A DNA stretch of 64,000 nt, from assembly GCF_024172125.1 (NCBI RefSeq), contig NZ_JAMZEA010000006.1, positions 434,001-498,000 on the forward strand, written 5' to 3'. Position 1 is the first letter of the stretch, and the number at the start of each line of letters is the position of its first letter. The position numbers were made by a program, and so were the translations under genes. The notes under the pieces are model-generated. The model searched no databases and was not told where the DNA came from. It saw only the letters and a program-made list of their open reading frames with translations. Shown here piece by piece: positions 34,012 to 42,850 of the stretch. Source of the stretch: Actinomadura rupiterrae. Lineage in GTDB: Bacteria > Actinomycetota > Actinomycetes > Streptosporangiales > Streptosporangiaceae.

Positions 34012-35706
34012 GTGCTTCTCTCTGGTGCCCTGCATTACTTCCGCGTCCTGCCCGAGCAGTGGCCGCAGCGCCTCGCGATGCTGCGCGCGATGGGCCTGGA
34101 CACGGTCGAGACCTACCTCGCCTGGAACCTGCACGAGCCCGAGCCGGGTCGCTTCGACTTCGAGGGGCGCGCCGACATCGGCCGGTTCCTCGACCTCGCG
34201 GCCGAGGCGGGGCTCGACGCGATCGTCCGGCCCGGCCCGTACATCTGCGCCGAATGGGACAACGGCGGCCTGCCGTCGTGGCTGCTGGCCGACCGGTCCG
34301 CGCGGCTGCGCTGCCACGACCCGGTGTACCTCGGCCATGTCGCGCGGTTCTTCGACGCCGTCCTGCCGCCGGTCGTGGAGCGGCAGCGGACGCGCGGCGG
34401 CAACGTGGTGATGGTGCAGGTCGAGAACGAGTACGGCTCGTTCGGCACCGACCGCCGCTACCTGGAATGGGTGCGCGACGCGCTGCTCGAACGCGGCGTG
34501 GACGTCCCGCTGGTGACCTCCGACGGCCCGACCGACCACATGCTGACCGGCGGCAGCGTCCCCGGCGCGGCGGCGACGGCGAACTTCGGGTCCGACCCCG
34601 AGACCGCGTTCGCGACGCTCGCCCGGTACCGCCCGGACGATCCGCCGATGTGCATGGAGTTCTGGAACGGCTGGTTCGACCACTGGGGCGACCGGCACGT
34701 CACCCGCGACGCGTCCGACGCGGCGGACGTCCTGGAGCGCATCCTCGCGGCGGGCGCGTCGGTGAACCTGTACATGGCCCACGGCGGAACGAACTTCGGC
34801 ACGTCGGCGGGCGCGAACCTCGGCGGGGACGAGTCGACCGGCGCGTACCAGCCGACCGTCACGTCCTACGACTACGACGCGCCGATCGACGAGCGGGGCG
34901 CGCCGACCGCGAAGTTCCACGCGTTCCGCGAGGTGCTGGCGAAGTACCAGCAGCGGGAGATCCCCGAACCGGAACCGCTGCCGCCGCTCCTGCCCGCCGG
35001 GACCGTCCGGCTGGACGAGACGCTCCGCCTGCTGGACGTCCCGCCCGCCTCTGTCGCCGAGTCCGCCGAGCCGCCGACGTTCGAGGAGCTGGGCCTGCAC
35101 CACGGCCTGGTGCGGTACACGGCCGAGATCCCGGGCCCGCGCAAGCCGTACGACCTGCACCTGGACGGCCTGGCCGACCGCGCGCACGTGTACGTGGACG
35201 GCACGCTCGCCGCCGTGTTGGAACGCTCCGGCGAGACGTCCGTGCCGGTCGAGGTGGCGGGTGAGAGCGCGTCGCTGGAGATCCTCGTCGAGTCGATGGG
35301 ACGGGTGAACTACGGCCCGCGGATCGGCGACCGCAAGGGGCTGGTCGGCGGCGTCCGGCACGAGCGCCAGTTCCTGCACGGATGGACGGCCGCGACCTAC
35401 CCCGTGGACGACATCTCCGCCCTGCCATGGGGCGTTCCGGACACCGCCGGGCGCGGGCCCGTGTTCCACCGCGGCGTCCTCACCGTCGAGGAACCCCGCG
35501 ACGGCTACCTCGCGCTGCCCGGCTGGACGAAGGGCTACGCCTGGATCAACGGGTTCTGCCTCGGCCGCTACTGGGACCGCGGGCCGCAGCGCACGCTGTA
35601 CCTGCCGTGGCCGCTGCTCCGCCCCGGCGACAACGAGCTGGTCGTCCTGGAACTGGACGGCGTCGCCGAGCCGGTCGCCGAGATCAGGACCGAGCCGGAA
35701 CTCTGA
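34012..35706 (+). CDS. Glycoside hydrolase family 35 beta-galactosidase
   Basis: 564 residues. It should remove terminal beta-galactose with retention. The acid/base is Glu140 in QVENEYGS and the nucleophile Glu216 in CMEFWNGWFDHWG. The opening LLSGALHYFRVLPEQWPQRL and TVETYLAWNLHEPEPGRFDF are classic GH35. The C-terminal beta domains end with GYAWINGFCLGRYWDRGPQR, also classic. The N-terminus is about 10-15 residues shorter than usual: the stretch before LSGALHYF is missing because a stop lies just upstream. No signal peptide, so it is cytosolic. Confidence 0.93.
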   Translation: MLLSGALHYFRVLPEQWPQRLAMLRAMGLDTVETYLAWNLHEPEPGRFDFEGRADIGRFLDLAAEAGLDAIVRPGPYICAEWDNGGLPSWLLADRSARLRCHDPVYLGHVARFFDAVLPPVVERQRTRGGNVVMVQVENEYGSFGTDRRYLEWVRDALLERGVDVPLVTSDGPTDHMLTGGSVPGAAATANFGSDPETAFATLARYRPDDPPMCMEFWNGWFDHWGDRHVTRDASDAADVLERILAAGASVNLYMAHGGTNFGTSAGANLGGDESTGAYQPTVTSYDYDAPIDERGAPTAKFHAFREVLAKYQQREIPEPEPLPPLLPAGTVRLDETLRLLDVPPASVAESAEPPTFEELGLHHGLVRYTAEIPGPRKPYDLHLDGLADRAHVYVDGTLAAVLERSGETSVPVEVAGESASLEILVESMGRVNYGPRIGDRKGLVGGVRHERQFLHGWTAATYPVDDISALPWGVPDTAGRGPVFHRGVLTVEEPRDGYLALPGWTKGYAWINGFCLGRYWDRGPQRTLYLPWPLLRPGDNELVVLELDGVAEPVAEIRTEPEL

Positions 35707-35722
35707 CGCGCGAGCCGCGCGA

Positions 35723-35750
35723 GCCGCGCGGGCGTCCCGGCCCGCGCGGC
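35723..35750. terminator. GC-rich hairpin between convergent genes
   Basis: An 11-bp stem, GCCGCGCGGGC and GCCCGCGCGGC with a 6-base loop, lies between the beta-galactosidase and decarboxylase stops. Confidence 0.6.
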
Positions 35751-35757
35751 AGTCCGG

Positions 35758-37155
35758 CTACAGCAGGTCGACCAAAGCCTCGATCTCGGTTTCGGTCGTG
35801 GCGAAATTGGTGATGCACGCGCGGAGAGCGGGGCGTCCCGCGAGGCGCGTGGTCGAGATCCATGCCCGGCCGCTGCGGACGACGCGGTCAGCGACGGCTT
35901 CGAGGTCGTCGGCCGTGGCGTCCGGGCGGGTGAAGCAGACGACGGGCAGCGGGGACGGCGCGACGATCGTCCAGCCGGCCTCGTCTAGGCGGTTCCGGAG
36001 CACGTCCCCGAGGGCGGTCTGGTGCTCGATGAGGTCGGCGTATCCGGTGCGTCCGGCGGTCGCGAGGGTGAGGAACAGCTTCACGCCCATCGCGCGGCGC
36101 GACCACTGCACCGAGCTGGCATAGGGATCGACGGTTTCGGGCAGTTCGTCCGGCATGTAGGCCGTGTGGACGGAGAACGCCTCGCGCAGCCCGGACGCGT
36201 CGCGGGTCAGGAAGGTGCCCGCCCCCATCGGCATCGCGAGCCATTTGTGCGCGTCGAGCGTGACCGAATCGGCCCGTTCGATGCCGTCCAGCAGCGGGCG
36301 CAGCCGGTCCGAGAGCGCGACCGCGCCCGCCCACGCGGCGTCCGCGTGGAAGGACAGGCCCTCGGCTGCGGCGAGGCCGACCAGTTCGGGAAGCGGGTCG
36401 ATGATGCCCGCGCTGGTCGTTCCGGCCGTCCCGACCAGCAGGAACGGCAGGTGGCCGTCGCGCCGGTCGCGGGCGATGAGGTCGACGGCCGCCGCGACGT
36501 CCATCCGCAGATCCGAACCCACTGGGACGAGCCGGACGGCGTCCCGCCCGAGCCCGCACATGTGCGCGATCTTCAGCCAGGCCAGGTGGCTCTCGGCGCT
36601 GGCGTACAGGACCGGACGGCCGGGCAGGGCGCGGAGCCCGTCGCGTCCGGCCGCGGGGAAGGCGCGGGTGAGCGCGAGCAGCACGCCGGTCAGGTTCGCC
36701 TCGGCCCCGCCGGTGGTGAAGCTCCCGGCGGTCGCCTCCGGCTGCCAGCCGAGCCGTCCGCCGAGGAAGCCGAGCACGTGCCGCTCGATCTCGGCGGCGG
36801 CGGGCGCGTGCGACCAGGCGGCGAGCTGCGGGTTGAACGCGGCGGTCAGCGCCTCGCCGAGCACGCCCATCAGCGCGGGCGCCGGGTTGAACAGGCCGAA
36901 GTAGGACGGGTGGGAGGTGTGCACGATGCCGTCCCGGAGCATCCGGGCGGTCTCGGCGAGCAGGCCGAACGGGTCGGCGCCGTCCTCGAAGTCGAACCGC
37001 TTGAGCGCGACGCGCAGCGCCTCCGGCGTGGTCTCGGGCGTGACGGGCAGCCCGGGCAGCTCGTCCAGGTGCTCCTGGACGAGCCCGGTGAGCGCGTCGA
37101 ACAGCATCCGCCGCTGGTCGTGATCGGCCGCGAAGGCCGTGCCTGGAGTGCTCAT
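35758..37155 (-). CDS. PLP-dependent group II decarboxylase
   Basis: 465 residues of the aromatic amino acid/glutamate decarboxylase fold. The PLP lysine is K304 in DAHKWLAMP, with D272 in FHADAAWAG and stacking H190 in SAESHLAW; GSFTTGGAEANL binds the phosphate. HTSHPSYFGLFNPAPALMG is the substrate-side motif. The ATG at 37155 follows TAGCTT by seven bases, so it is probably leaderless. It is divergent from an Lrp/AsnC regulator, which fits amino-acid-responsive control. The precise amino acid cannot be assigned. Confidence 0.88.
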   Translation of the reverse strand: MSTPGTAFAADHDQRRMLFDALTGLVQEHLDELPGLPVTPETTPEALRVALKRFDFEDGADPFGLLAETARMLRDGIVHTSHPSYFGLFNPAPALMGVLGEALTAAFNPQLAAWSHAPAAAEIERHVLGFLGGRLGWQPEATAGSFTTGGAEANLTGVLLALTRAFPAAGRDGLRALPGRPVLYASAESHLAWLKIAHMCGLGRDAVRLVPVGSDLRMDVAAAVDLIARDRRDGHLPFLLVGTAGTTSAGIIDPLPELVGLAAAEGLSFHADAAWAGAVALSDRLRPLLDGIERADSVTLDAHKWLAMPMGAGTFLTRDASGLREAFSVHTAYMPDELPETVDPYASSVQWSRRAMGVKLFLTLATAGRTGYADLIEHQTALGDVLRNRLDEAGWTIVAPSPLPVVCFTRPDATADDLEAVADRVVRSGRAWISTTRLAGRPALRACITNFATTETEIEALVDLL

Positions 37156-37201
37156 GGCCCGGAAGCTACCGCGCACGTTTCCGCACCTTGCAGACAAGAT
37201 T

Positions 37202-37227
37202 CAAAGCAGATCAGCATTTCTGCTTTG
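37202..37227. promoter_or_regulatory. 26-bp palindrome, candidate Lrp box
   Basis: CAAAGCAGA-N8-TCTGCTTTG is a perfect 9-bp-arm inverted repeat between the divergent decarboxylase and Lrp genes, 22 bp before the Lrp start. Its AT-rich centre and length are as expected for Lrp/AsnC binding. The Lrp -10 (TAACGT, 37238-37243) lies just next to it. Confidence 0.65.
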
Positions 37228-37249
37228 GATTTCAAGGTAACGTCCGACC

Positions 37250-37720
37250 ATGACCTTGGACGCGACCGACTGGCGGATCCTCGCCGAGCTGCAGGAGGAC
37301 GCCCGGATCAGCTTCACCGAACTCGGCCGGCGGGTGTCGCTGACGTCCCCGGCGGTCGCCGAGCGCGTCCGCCGGCTGCAGGAGCGCGGCGTGATCGAGG
37401 GGTTCGCCGCGCGGGTGAACCTGGAGGCGGTCGGGCTGCCGATCCTGGCGTTCGTGCGGGTGAAGTTCCCGGGCAGCGACCACCGCGAGTACGTGGCGCG
37501 GATGCGGTCGGTGCCCGAGGTGGTCGAGTGCCACCACGTCACCGGCGAGGACTGCTTCATCGCCAAGGTCGCCGCACGGTCCATGCGGCACCTGGAGGAG
37601 GCGGTCGCGGGCCTCGCCCGGTTCGGCACGACCGCCACGACCGTCGTCTACTCGACCACGGTCGCGGACCGCCCGGTCACGCCCGCGCTGCTCGGCGGGC
37701 CGGTCTCGGCGGAATCATGA
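37250..37720 (+). CDS. Lrp/AsnC-family regulator
   Basis: 156 residues. The N-terminal winged helix reads LDATDWRILAELQEDARIS, then LGRRVSLTSPAVAERVRRLQ. The C-terminal RAM domain (about 65-150) includes FVRVKFPGSDHREYVARM and VPEVVECHHVTGEDCFIAKV, the ligand-binding and octamer-forming part. The ATG directly follows TAACGT plus 6 bases (leaderless). It probably controls itself and the decarboxylase through the 26-bp palindrome. Confidence 0.94.
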   Translation: MTLDATDWRILAELQEDARISFTELGRRVSLTSPAVAERVRRLQERGVIEGFAARVNLEAVGLPILAFVRVKFPGSDHREYVARMRSVPEVVECHHVTGEDCFIAKVAARSMRHLEEAVAGLARFGTTATTVVYSTTVADRPVTPALLGGPVSAES

Positions 37721-38023
37721 GCCGCGTTTGACCTGGCCCGGACCCCGGCGCGGGCATGAATCGATCATGGGCATTCCGGCGCGGCGCGCATCGCTTCCAG
37801 TCATCGGCCACACCACCTCCCGGCCACCTTCCTCCGGGTCCTCCTTCGGGTTTCCCAACTCCGGGCCTCCGGCCTGCGAGCCTCCTGTTTCCAGGCCCCC
37901 GACCGTCCGGCCGCGGTCCTCCCGACCATCGGATCCCCCGTCATCCGACGCGCGGACGACGGTACTCACGGCGATGTCCGGGACGGCCCGCGACGGCGCG
38001 AGGGCACGCGGGGGGTGGCGTCC
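37721..38023. other. 303-bp gap without a convincing gene
   Basis: The plus strand is open and encodes a Pro/Ser-rich low-complexity stretch, but it has no ribosome site or recognisable fold. The DNA contains many runs of CTCCGGGCCTCC type. No promoter could be fixed; GGGGG at the end serves as the ribosome site of the next gene. Confidence 0.5.
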
Positions 38024-39097
38024 GTGAACCCCGTCTTCTCCCCCGACATCGCGATCGACCTCGGCTCCCGCAGCGTCCGGGTGCACGTGCGCGGCCGCGG
38101 CGGGATCGTCTCGCAGCCGCCGCTGCTGGCGACCTGCGCGCACACCGGCAAGATGCTGGCCGCCGGCGAGTCGGCCGCCGAGATGCGGCGGCGCGCGCTG
38201 CCGTGGGTGCGGTTCGAGCGGCCGTTCGAGGCGGGCATCCCGCTCGACACCGAGCCCGCGGCGCGGCTGCTGCGCCGGCTGGTGCGGATCGCGCAGGGCC
38301 GCCGCCCGTACCTGGTGAAGCCGCGGCTGGCGGTGGCCGTCCCGACCACGCTGACCGACGTGCAGGAGCGGGCCGTCCGGGAGGTGCTGTACTCGATCGG
38401 CACCCGGCAGGCGTACCTGGTGCCGACCCCGATGGCCGCCGCGCTCGGCGCGGACCTGCCGGTGGACGGCTCGCAGGCGACCATGGTCGTGGACGTCGGC
38501 GCGACCGCGACCAGCGTCGCGGTGCTCGCCTGCGGCGGGCTGATCTGCGCGCACCACTCCCGGGCGGGCGGCAACGACCTGTCCAAGGCGATCGCCGCGC
38601 TGGTCCGGCGCCGCGACGGGCTGCTCATCGCCGAGCAGACCGCCGAGGAGGCCAAGCTCTCGGTCGGCGCGCTGCGCCCGCGCGGCCGCCAGCGCAGCCG
38701 CCGGATCGTCGTGCACGGCCGCCAGCTGGCGACCGGGCTGCCCGGCACGACCGTGCTGTCGGCGGTCGACGTGGAGCGGGCCGTCGCGGGCCCGCTGGAG
38801 GAGCTGATCGCGACGGTCCGGACGGCGCTCGCGCTGTGCCCGCCGGAGCTGTCGGCCGACATCATCCCGACCGGCATGCTGCTCACCGGCGGCGGGGCGC
38901 GGCTGAAGGGGCTGCCCGCGGTGCTGCGCGAGGCGACCGGGCTGCCGGTCCGGATCGCCGAGGACTCCGAGGACGCCGTGATCAACGGCGTGGCCCGCTA
39001 CCTGGAGATCATGCCCGCGTCGCTGCGCCGCGCCCGCGCGGGGTCGCCGCGCCTGGTCTGGCCCGGCGCCCGGCCCGCCTGGCTCCCCGCCTCCTGA
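38024..39097 (+). CDS. MreB-like actin-family protein
   Basis: 357 residues; the GTG at 38024 has a G-run eight bases upstream (GTG at 38015 is an alternative). The actin-fold motifs are present: phosphate 1 DIAIDLGSRSVRVHVRG, phosphate 2 TMVVDVGATATSVAVL and adenosine GMLLTGGGARLKGLP. It keeps the MreB pattern RRIVVHGRQLATGLP and PLEELIATVRTAL. It is a stand-alone gene without mreC/mreD, so it is a paralogue and not the main mreBCD copy. A role in spore wall or envelope assembly is plausible in a sporulating actinomycete. Confidence 0.85.
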   Translation: MNPVFSPDIAIDLGSRSVRVHVRGRGGIVSQPPLLATCAHTGKMLAAGESAAEMRRRALPWVRFERPFEAGIPLDTEPAARLLRRLVRIAQGRRPYLVKPRLAVAVPTTLTDVQERAVREVLYSIGTRQAYLVPTPMAAALGADLPVDGSQATMVVDVGATATSVAVLACGGLICAHHSRAGGNDLSKAIAALVRRRDGLLIAEQTAEEAKLSVGALRPRGRQRSRRIVVHGRQLATGLPGTTVLSAVDVERAVAGPLEELIATVRTALALCPPELSADIIPTGMLLTGGGARLKGLPAVLREATGLPVRIAEDSEDAVINGVARYLEIMPASLRRARAGSPRLVWPGARPAWLPAS

Positions 39098-42000
39098 TCA
39101 CCGGGTTCCCGGAGGCCCCGCGGCCCACGTGCGGGCGCGGCGGGTGAGGGCGGTGACCATGTCCGGCGTCCAGGGGGCGGACGGATCCGGCGGGCGGGCC
39201 GCCGGATCGATGCTCAGGACGTCCTTGACCTGGGCGGACAGGCCCAGAGGCGCGGCCAGCCCGGCCGGTGCGCGCAGCGCGTTCCAGTCGCGGGCGAGGT
39301 CGCGTCCGGACGGGTCGCCGAGGTCGGTGGCGGTGAGCGCGGCGATGACGACGCCGGTCAGCGCGGACAGGTGGTTGCTGCCGCGCGCCGCTCCGGCGAG
39401 GGCGCGGGCGAGGTGCGGGCGCGCCTCGTCCGGACGGCCCAGGCGGCGCAGCGACTCGGCGAGCAGCGCGCGCAGCGGGAACGTCGCCGCGTAGCCGCCG
39501 GGGTAGGCGGCGTCGAGCGCGGCGATGGCGGCGTCCAGCTCGCGGCGGGCGGCGTCCGGGGCGCCCTCGGCGAGCAGGCGCAGCGCGACCGTCCAGGCGA
39601 GGCGCTGCGGATGCGTCGCCGGGCCGCGCAGCGCGTGCCGGTCGCGCAGCCGGTCCTCCCAGCGGCGGGCCTCGTCGAGGTCGCCGCGTTCGAGCGCGAG
39701 CAGGCAGCGGGTCCGGACGGCGACCACCCGGGCCATCACCGGCGCGCCCGTCCCGTCGGCGGTCGCGTCGAACCGGTCCAGCAGCGGGACGGCCAGGTCG
39801 GGTCGGCCCCACTCGGTGAGGCCGCCCGCCGCGCGGGTGCGGCCCTCGGCGAGGTCGCGGGGGTCCAGGCCGTCCAGGATGGCCTGGTAGCCGGTCAGCG
39901 CGCTCGGGTCGGCGGTGCGGAACAGGCACTCCATCAGCGTGATCGGCGCGTCGCCGTGCCCGGTCGGGCAGCTGCGCGGCAGGTCGGCGAGGTTGGCGCG
40001 CAGCAGCCCGGCGGCCTCGGCGAACTCGCCGCGCCAGATGTGCATCGTGGCGCGGGTGTAGGCGATCGCGGGCCGCATCGGCGGGGGCGCGGACGCGGCG
40101 GCGCGGCTCGTCCAGCGCTCGAACTCGCCGAGGTGGGTGACCTCCAGCACCCAGAACAGGCCGAGCATGTGCGTCAGCTCGACGGCCTGCGCGGCGCGCC
40201 CGGCGGTGTGGCCGTGGCCGAGTGCGGCCCGCAGGTTGCCGACCTCGGGCGCGAGCGCGCGCAGACCTTCGATCTGCTCGTCGGGCGGCCGGGCGTGGAC
40301 GGCGCGGGCCCGGTCGAGCCAGTACGCCAGGTGCCGGTCGCGCAGCGCACCCGTCTCGCCGCGCTCGTCCAGCCGGTCGCGGGCGTAGTCGCGGACGGTC
40401 TCCAGCAGCCGGAACCTTGGCGCGTCGCCGGTCCGGTAGGGCTGCACGAGCGAGTCGTCGACCAGGGTGGCGAGGAGGGCCGGGACCCGGCGATCCGGCA
40501 GGTCCGGGCCCGCGCAGACCTGGCGGGCGGCGTCTGCGGTGAACCCGTCGTGGAACACCGACAGGCGTGCGAGCAGCGTGCGGGCCGGGTCGTCCAGCAG
40601 CCGGTAGGACCAGTCGATCGTGGCGGTGAGCGTGCGGTGCCGGGGCTCGGCCGCCGAACCGCCTGCCGACAGTAGGCCCAGGTCGTCCTCCAGGCGGTCC
40701 GCCAGCTCCGCCGGGCCGAACGCGCGCAGGCGGGCGGCGGCGAGTTCGAGCGCGAGGGGCAGGCCGTCCACGGCGCGGCAGACGCGGCCCGCAGCGCCGG
40801 GCGCGGCGTCCAGGTCCACGCCCGGCGCGGCCTCGGCGGCGCGCCGCGCGAACAGCCGGACGGCGTCGGTGACCTCGTCCGCGGCGGGCACCTCCAGCGG
40901 GGCGAGGGGCCGGACGACCTCGCCCGGCACGCCGAGGGGACGCCGCCCGGTCACCAGGATCCGCAGGCCGGGGCAGGCGGGGACGAGCCGGGCGACGAGC
41001 CGCGCGCAGGGTTCGGCCAGATGCTCGCAGTTGTCCAGCACCAGCAGCCGCTCGCCGTCGCGAAGCCGCTCCTCCACACCGCGCCAGGCCGCTTCTCCAT
41101 GCCCGCCGACGTCGAGCAGCGCGGCCAGCTCGGCGAGCACGTCGTCCTCGCGGGACAGGTGAGCGAGCGCGAGGACCGCGACCCCGCCGGACGGCGCGGC
41201 CCGCGCGGCGACCCGCAGCGCGACCGTGGTCTTGCCGACGCCGCCGGGCCCGGTGACCGTGACCAGACGCCGCGTCCGGACGGTCCGGACGAGGTCGGCG
41301 ACCACCGGATCGCGCCCGATGACCTCCGCGACCGGGCTGCGCGGCCCGCGCCACGGCGGCGTCTCGGCCGGGACCTCGGCCAGGTCGAGCGCGGGATCGC
41401 CGGTCAGCACGGCCCGGTGCGCCGCGCGCAGCGCGGGCGACGGATCGAGGCCGAGTTCGCTCGCGAGCCGGGTCCGGGCGTCCTGGTAGACCTGGAGGGC
41501 TTCGGCGCGCCGTCCGGCCCGGTAGAGCGCGACCATGAGCTGCGCCGCCGGGCGCTCGCGCAGCGGCTGCCCGCGGACGAGCGCGCGCAGCTCCGGGATC
41601 AGGCGCTCGTGCCGGCCGAGCGCCAGCTCCGCCTCGACGTGCTCCTCGACCGCGGTCAGGCGCAGCTCGTCCAGGCGGAGCGCCTCGTCTTGGAGCCAGG
41701 CCGGGTCGCCCCGACCGGAGTAGGCCGGGTCGCCCTGGCCGGAGTAGGCCGCGCCGCGCCACAGGCCGAGCGCCTCGGCGAGCAGCGCCCCGCGCCGCCT
41801 CGGGTCGCCGGACTCGCGCGCCCGGACGACCAGGTCCTCGAAGCGCAGCGCGTCGATCTCCTCGGTGGCCGCGGTCAGCCGGTAGCCGGTGCCGTCCCGG
41901 ACGATCCGGGACGGGTCGTCCAGCGCGCGGCGCAGCTGGTGCACGTAGACCTGGAGGTTCTTGCGCGCGGACGGCGGCGGTCCGTCCGGCCAGAGCCCGT

Positions 42001-42136
42001 CGGTGAGCCGGTCGTCGGTGACCGTGCGGTTCGCCGCGGCCAGCAGCATGAGCAGCAGCGTCCGCGGGCGGCCGGCGCCGAGGGCCACCGGGCGCTCCCC
42101 GTCGAGCGCCTCCAGCGAACCCAGGACCCGGAACAT
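39098..42136 (-). CDS. AfsR/SARP-family regulator (OmpR-HTH, BTAD, NB-ARC, TPR)
   Basis: 1012 residues from the ATG at 42136. The winged helix is at about 1-95 (MFRVLGSLEALDGERPVALG, NRTVTDDRLTDGLWPDGPPP, LQVYVHQLRRALDD). The bacterial transcriptional activation domain is at about 100-250. The NB-ARC ATPase (about 275-600) has P-loop VTGPGGVGKTTVAL, LLVLDNCEHLAE and LPLALELAAARLRAFG. TPR-like helices fill the rest. A 24-bp duplication gives two copies of YSGxGDPA near residue 137. This class controls secondary metabolism and development, but no biosynthetic cluster lies in the window. It ends one base after the MreB-like stop. Confidence 0.94.
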   Translation of the reverse strand: MFRVLGSLEALDGERPVALGAGRPRTLLLMLLAAANRTVTDDRLTDGLWPDGPPPSARKNLQVYVHQLRRALDDPSRIVRDGTGYRLTAATEEIDALRFEDLVVRARESGDPRRRGALLAEALGLWRGAAYSGQGDPAYSGRGDPAWLQDEALRLDELRLTAVEEHVEAELALGRHERLIPELRALVRGQPLRERPAAQLMVALYRAGRRAEALQVYQDARTRLASELGLDPSPALRAAHRAVLTGDPALDLAEVPAETPPWRGPRSPVAEVIGRDPVVADLVRTVRTRRLVTVTGPGGVGKTTVALRVAARAAPSGGVAVLALAHLSREDDVLAELAALLDVGGHGEAAWRGVEERLRDGERLLVLDNCEHLAEPCARLVARLVPACPGLRILVTGRRPLGVPGEVVRPLAPLEVPAADEVTDAVRLFARRAAEAAPGVDLDAAPGAAGRVCRAVDGLPLALELAAARLRAFGPAELADRLEDDLGLLSAGGSAAEPRHRTLTATIDWSYRLLDDPARTLLARLSVFHDGFTADAARQVCAGPDLPDRRVPALLATLVDDSLVQPYRTGDAPRFRLLETVRDYARDRLDERGETGALRDRHLAYWLDRARAVHARPPDEQIEGLRALAPEVGNLRAALGHGHTAGRAAQAVELTHMLGLFWVLEVTHLGEFERWTSRAAASAPPPMRPAIAYTRATMHIWRGEFAEAAGLLRANLADLPRSCPTGHGDAPITLMECLFRTADPSALTGYQAILDGLDPRDLAEGRTRAAGGLTEWGRPDLAVPLLDRFDATADGTGAPVMARVVAVRTRCLLALERGDLDEARRWEDRLRDRHALRGPATHPQRLAWTVALRLLAEGAPDAARRELDAAIAALDAAYPGGYAATFPLRALLAESLRRLGRPDEARPHLARALAGAARGSNHLSALTGVVIAALTATDLGDPSGRDLARDWNALRAPAGLAAPLGLSAQVKDVLSIDPAARPPDPSAPWTPDMVTALTRRARTWAAGPPGTR
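41699..41746. repeat. 24-bp in-frame tandem duplication in the SARP gene
   Basis: Two 24-bp units (41699-41722, 41723-41746) differ at three positions and encode YSGRGDPA and YSGQGDPA in the activation domain. The event looks recent. Confidence 0.8.
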
Positions 42137-42213
42137 CACAGCAGGCGTTATACCCGTCCTGTACCGGGCGCGGGGAGTCTGTTCCGGCAATCCCATCGCA
42201 TCGGAGGTGCCTG

Positions 42214-42738
42214 TTGTTCGAGTCGAGGAGCGCCGGGCGGCGGGCCGCGGCGGTCGCCGCCGGTGCCGCCTGCGGGGCGGGACTGCTGTGCGCCGGGCCG
42301 TCCGCGTCGGCCGCCGCCCGCAGGGAGTGGCGGCCCTACAGCGCCAAGCCGTTCGTGGACGTCGGGGTGTGCTCGTTCACCGTGCGCGGCGACATCGTCC
42401 GCGACGAGGAGGAGGTGCGCACGCTCTCCACCTACCCGAATGGCAAGGTCAAGTGGGAGGAGTTCCGCGGGCCGCTGGTCGTCCGGTTCACCGGCAACGG
42501 GCACTCGGTCGTCCGCGACGTGTCCGGGTACGCCTGGTTCCACTACCTGAAGGACGGCACCCTGCACGGACGGCTCGACGGCGGTCTCAGCATCCGCGTG
42601 AAGCAGGGCAACGCCGGCTACCCGGCGGGCGACTACATCATCCACGGCCGCTTCACGATCGTGGTGAAGGCGGACGGGAACCGCATCATCCACCCGGGGC
42701 ACGCGACGGTCGAGAACCTCTGCGACACCCTCGCCTGA
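42214..42738 (+). CDS. Secreted protein of unknown function
   Basis: 174 residues from a TTG at 42214 with GGAGGTG five bases upstream. A signal peptide (about residues 1-33) has AAAVAAGAACGAGLLCAG then SASAAA. The mature chain is beta-rich (VVRFTGNGHSVVRDVSGYAWF, GDYIIHGRFTIVVKADGNRI) with two cysteines (CSF and NLCDTLA) at its ends, probably joined. Not recognised; it resembles small actinomycete secreted beta-barrel proteins. Confidence 0.65.
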   Translation: MFESRSAGRRAAAVAAGAACGAGLLCAGPSASAAARREWRPYSAKPFVDVGVCSFTVRGDIVRDEEEVRTLSTYPNGKVKWEEFRGPLVVRFTGNGHSVVRDVSGYAWFHYLKDGTLHGRLDGGLSIRVKQGNAGYPAGDYIIHGRFTIVVKADGNRIIHPGHATVENLCDTLA

Positions 42739-42797
42739 GCACCGGAGGACCCGCCTGACCACCGGGGGAGCCTGCCTGACCACTGGAGAACAGGGGA
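42736..42797. repeat. Three imperfect ~21-bp tandem units after the secreted protein
   Basis: Units of the form GACCACCGGGGGAGCCTGCCT repeat three times, with variation, between the stop codon and the terminator. Confidence 0.5.
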
Positions 42798-42798
42798 C

Positions 42799-42840
42799 GG
42801 GCCCGGGTCCTTGTGGCGGAGGACCCGGGCCCGGGCTTTT
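42799..42840. terminator. Strong rho-independent terminator
   Basis: A perfect 12-bp stem, GGGCCCGGGTCC and GGACCCGGGCCC with a 10-base loop, is followed by GGGCTTTT. It lies between the secreted protein and the convergent HdeD gene, and could stop both. Confidence 0.9.
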
Positions 42841-42850
42841 CCGGCCGCGC

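Noticed and set aside
41021..42550. Long plus-strand frame opposite the SARP gene
   Set aside because: Composition is Arg/Gly/Val-rich as expected for an antisense frame; the minus strand has complete SARP motifs.
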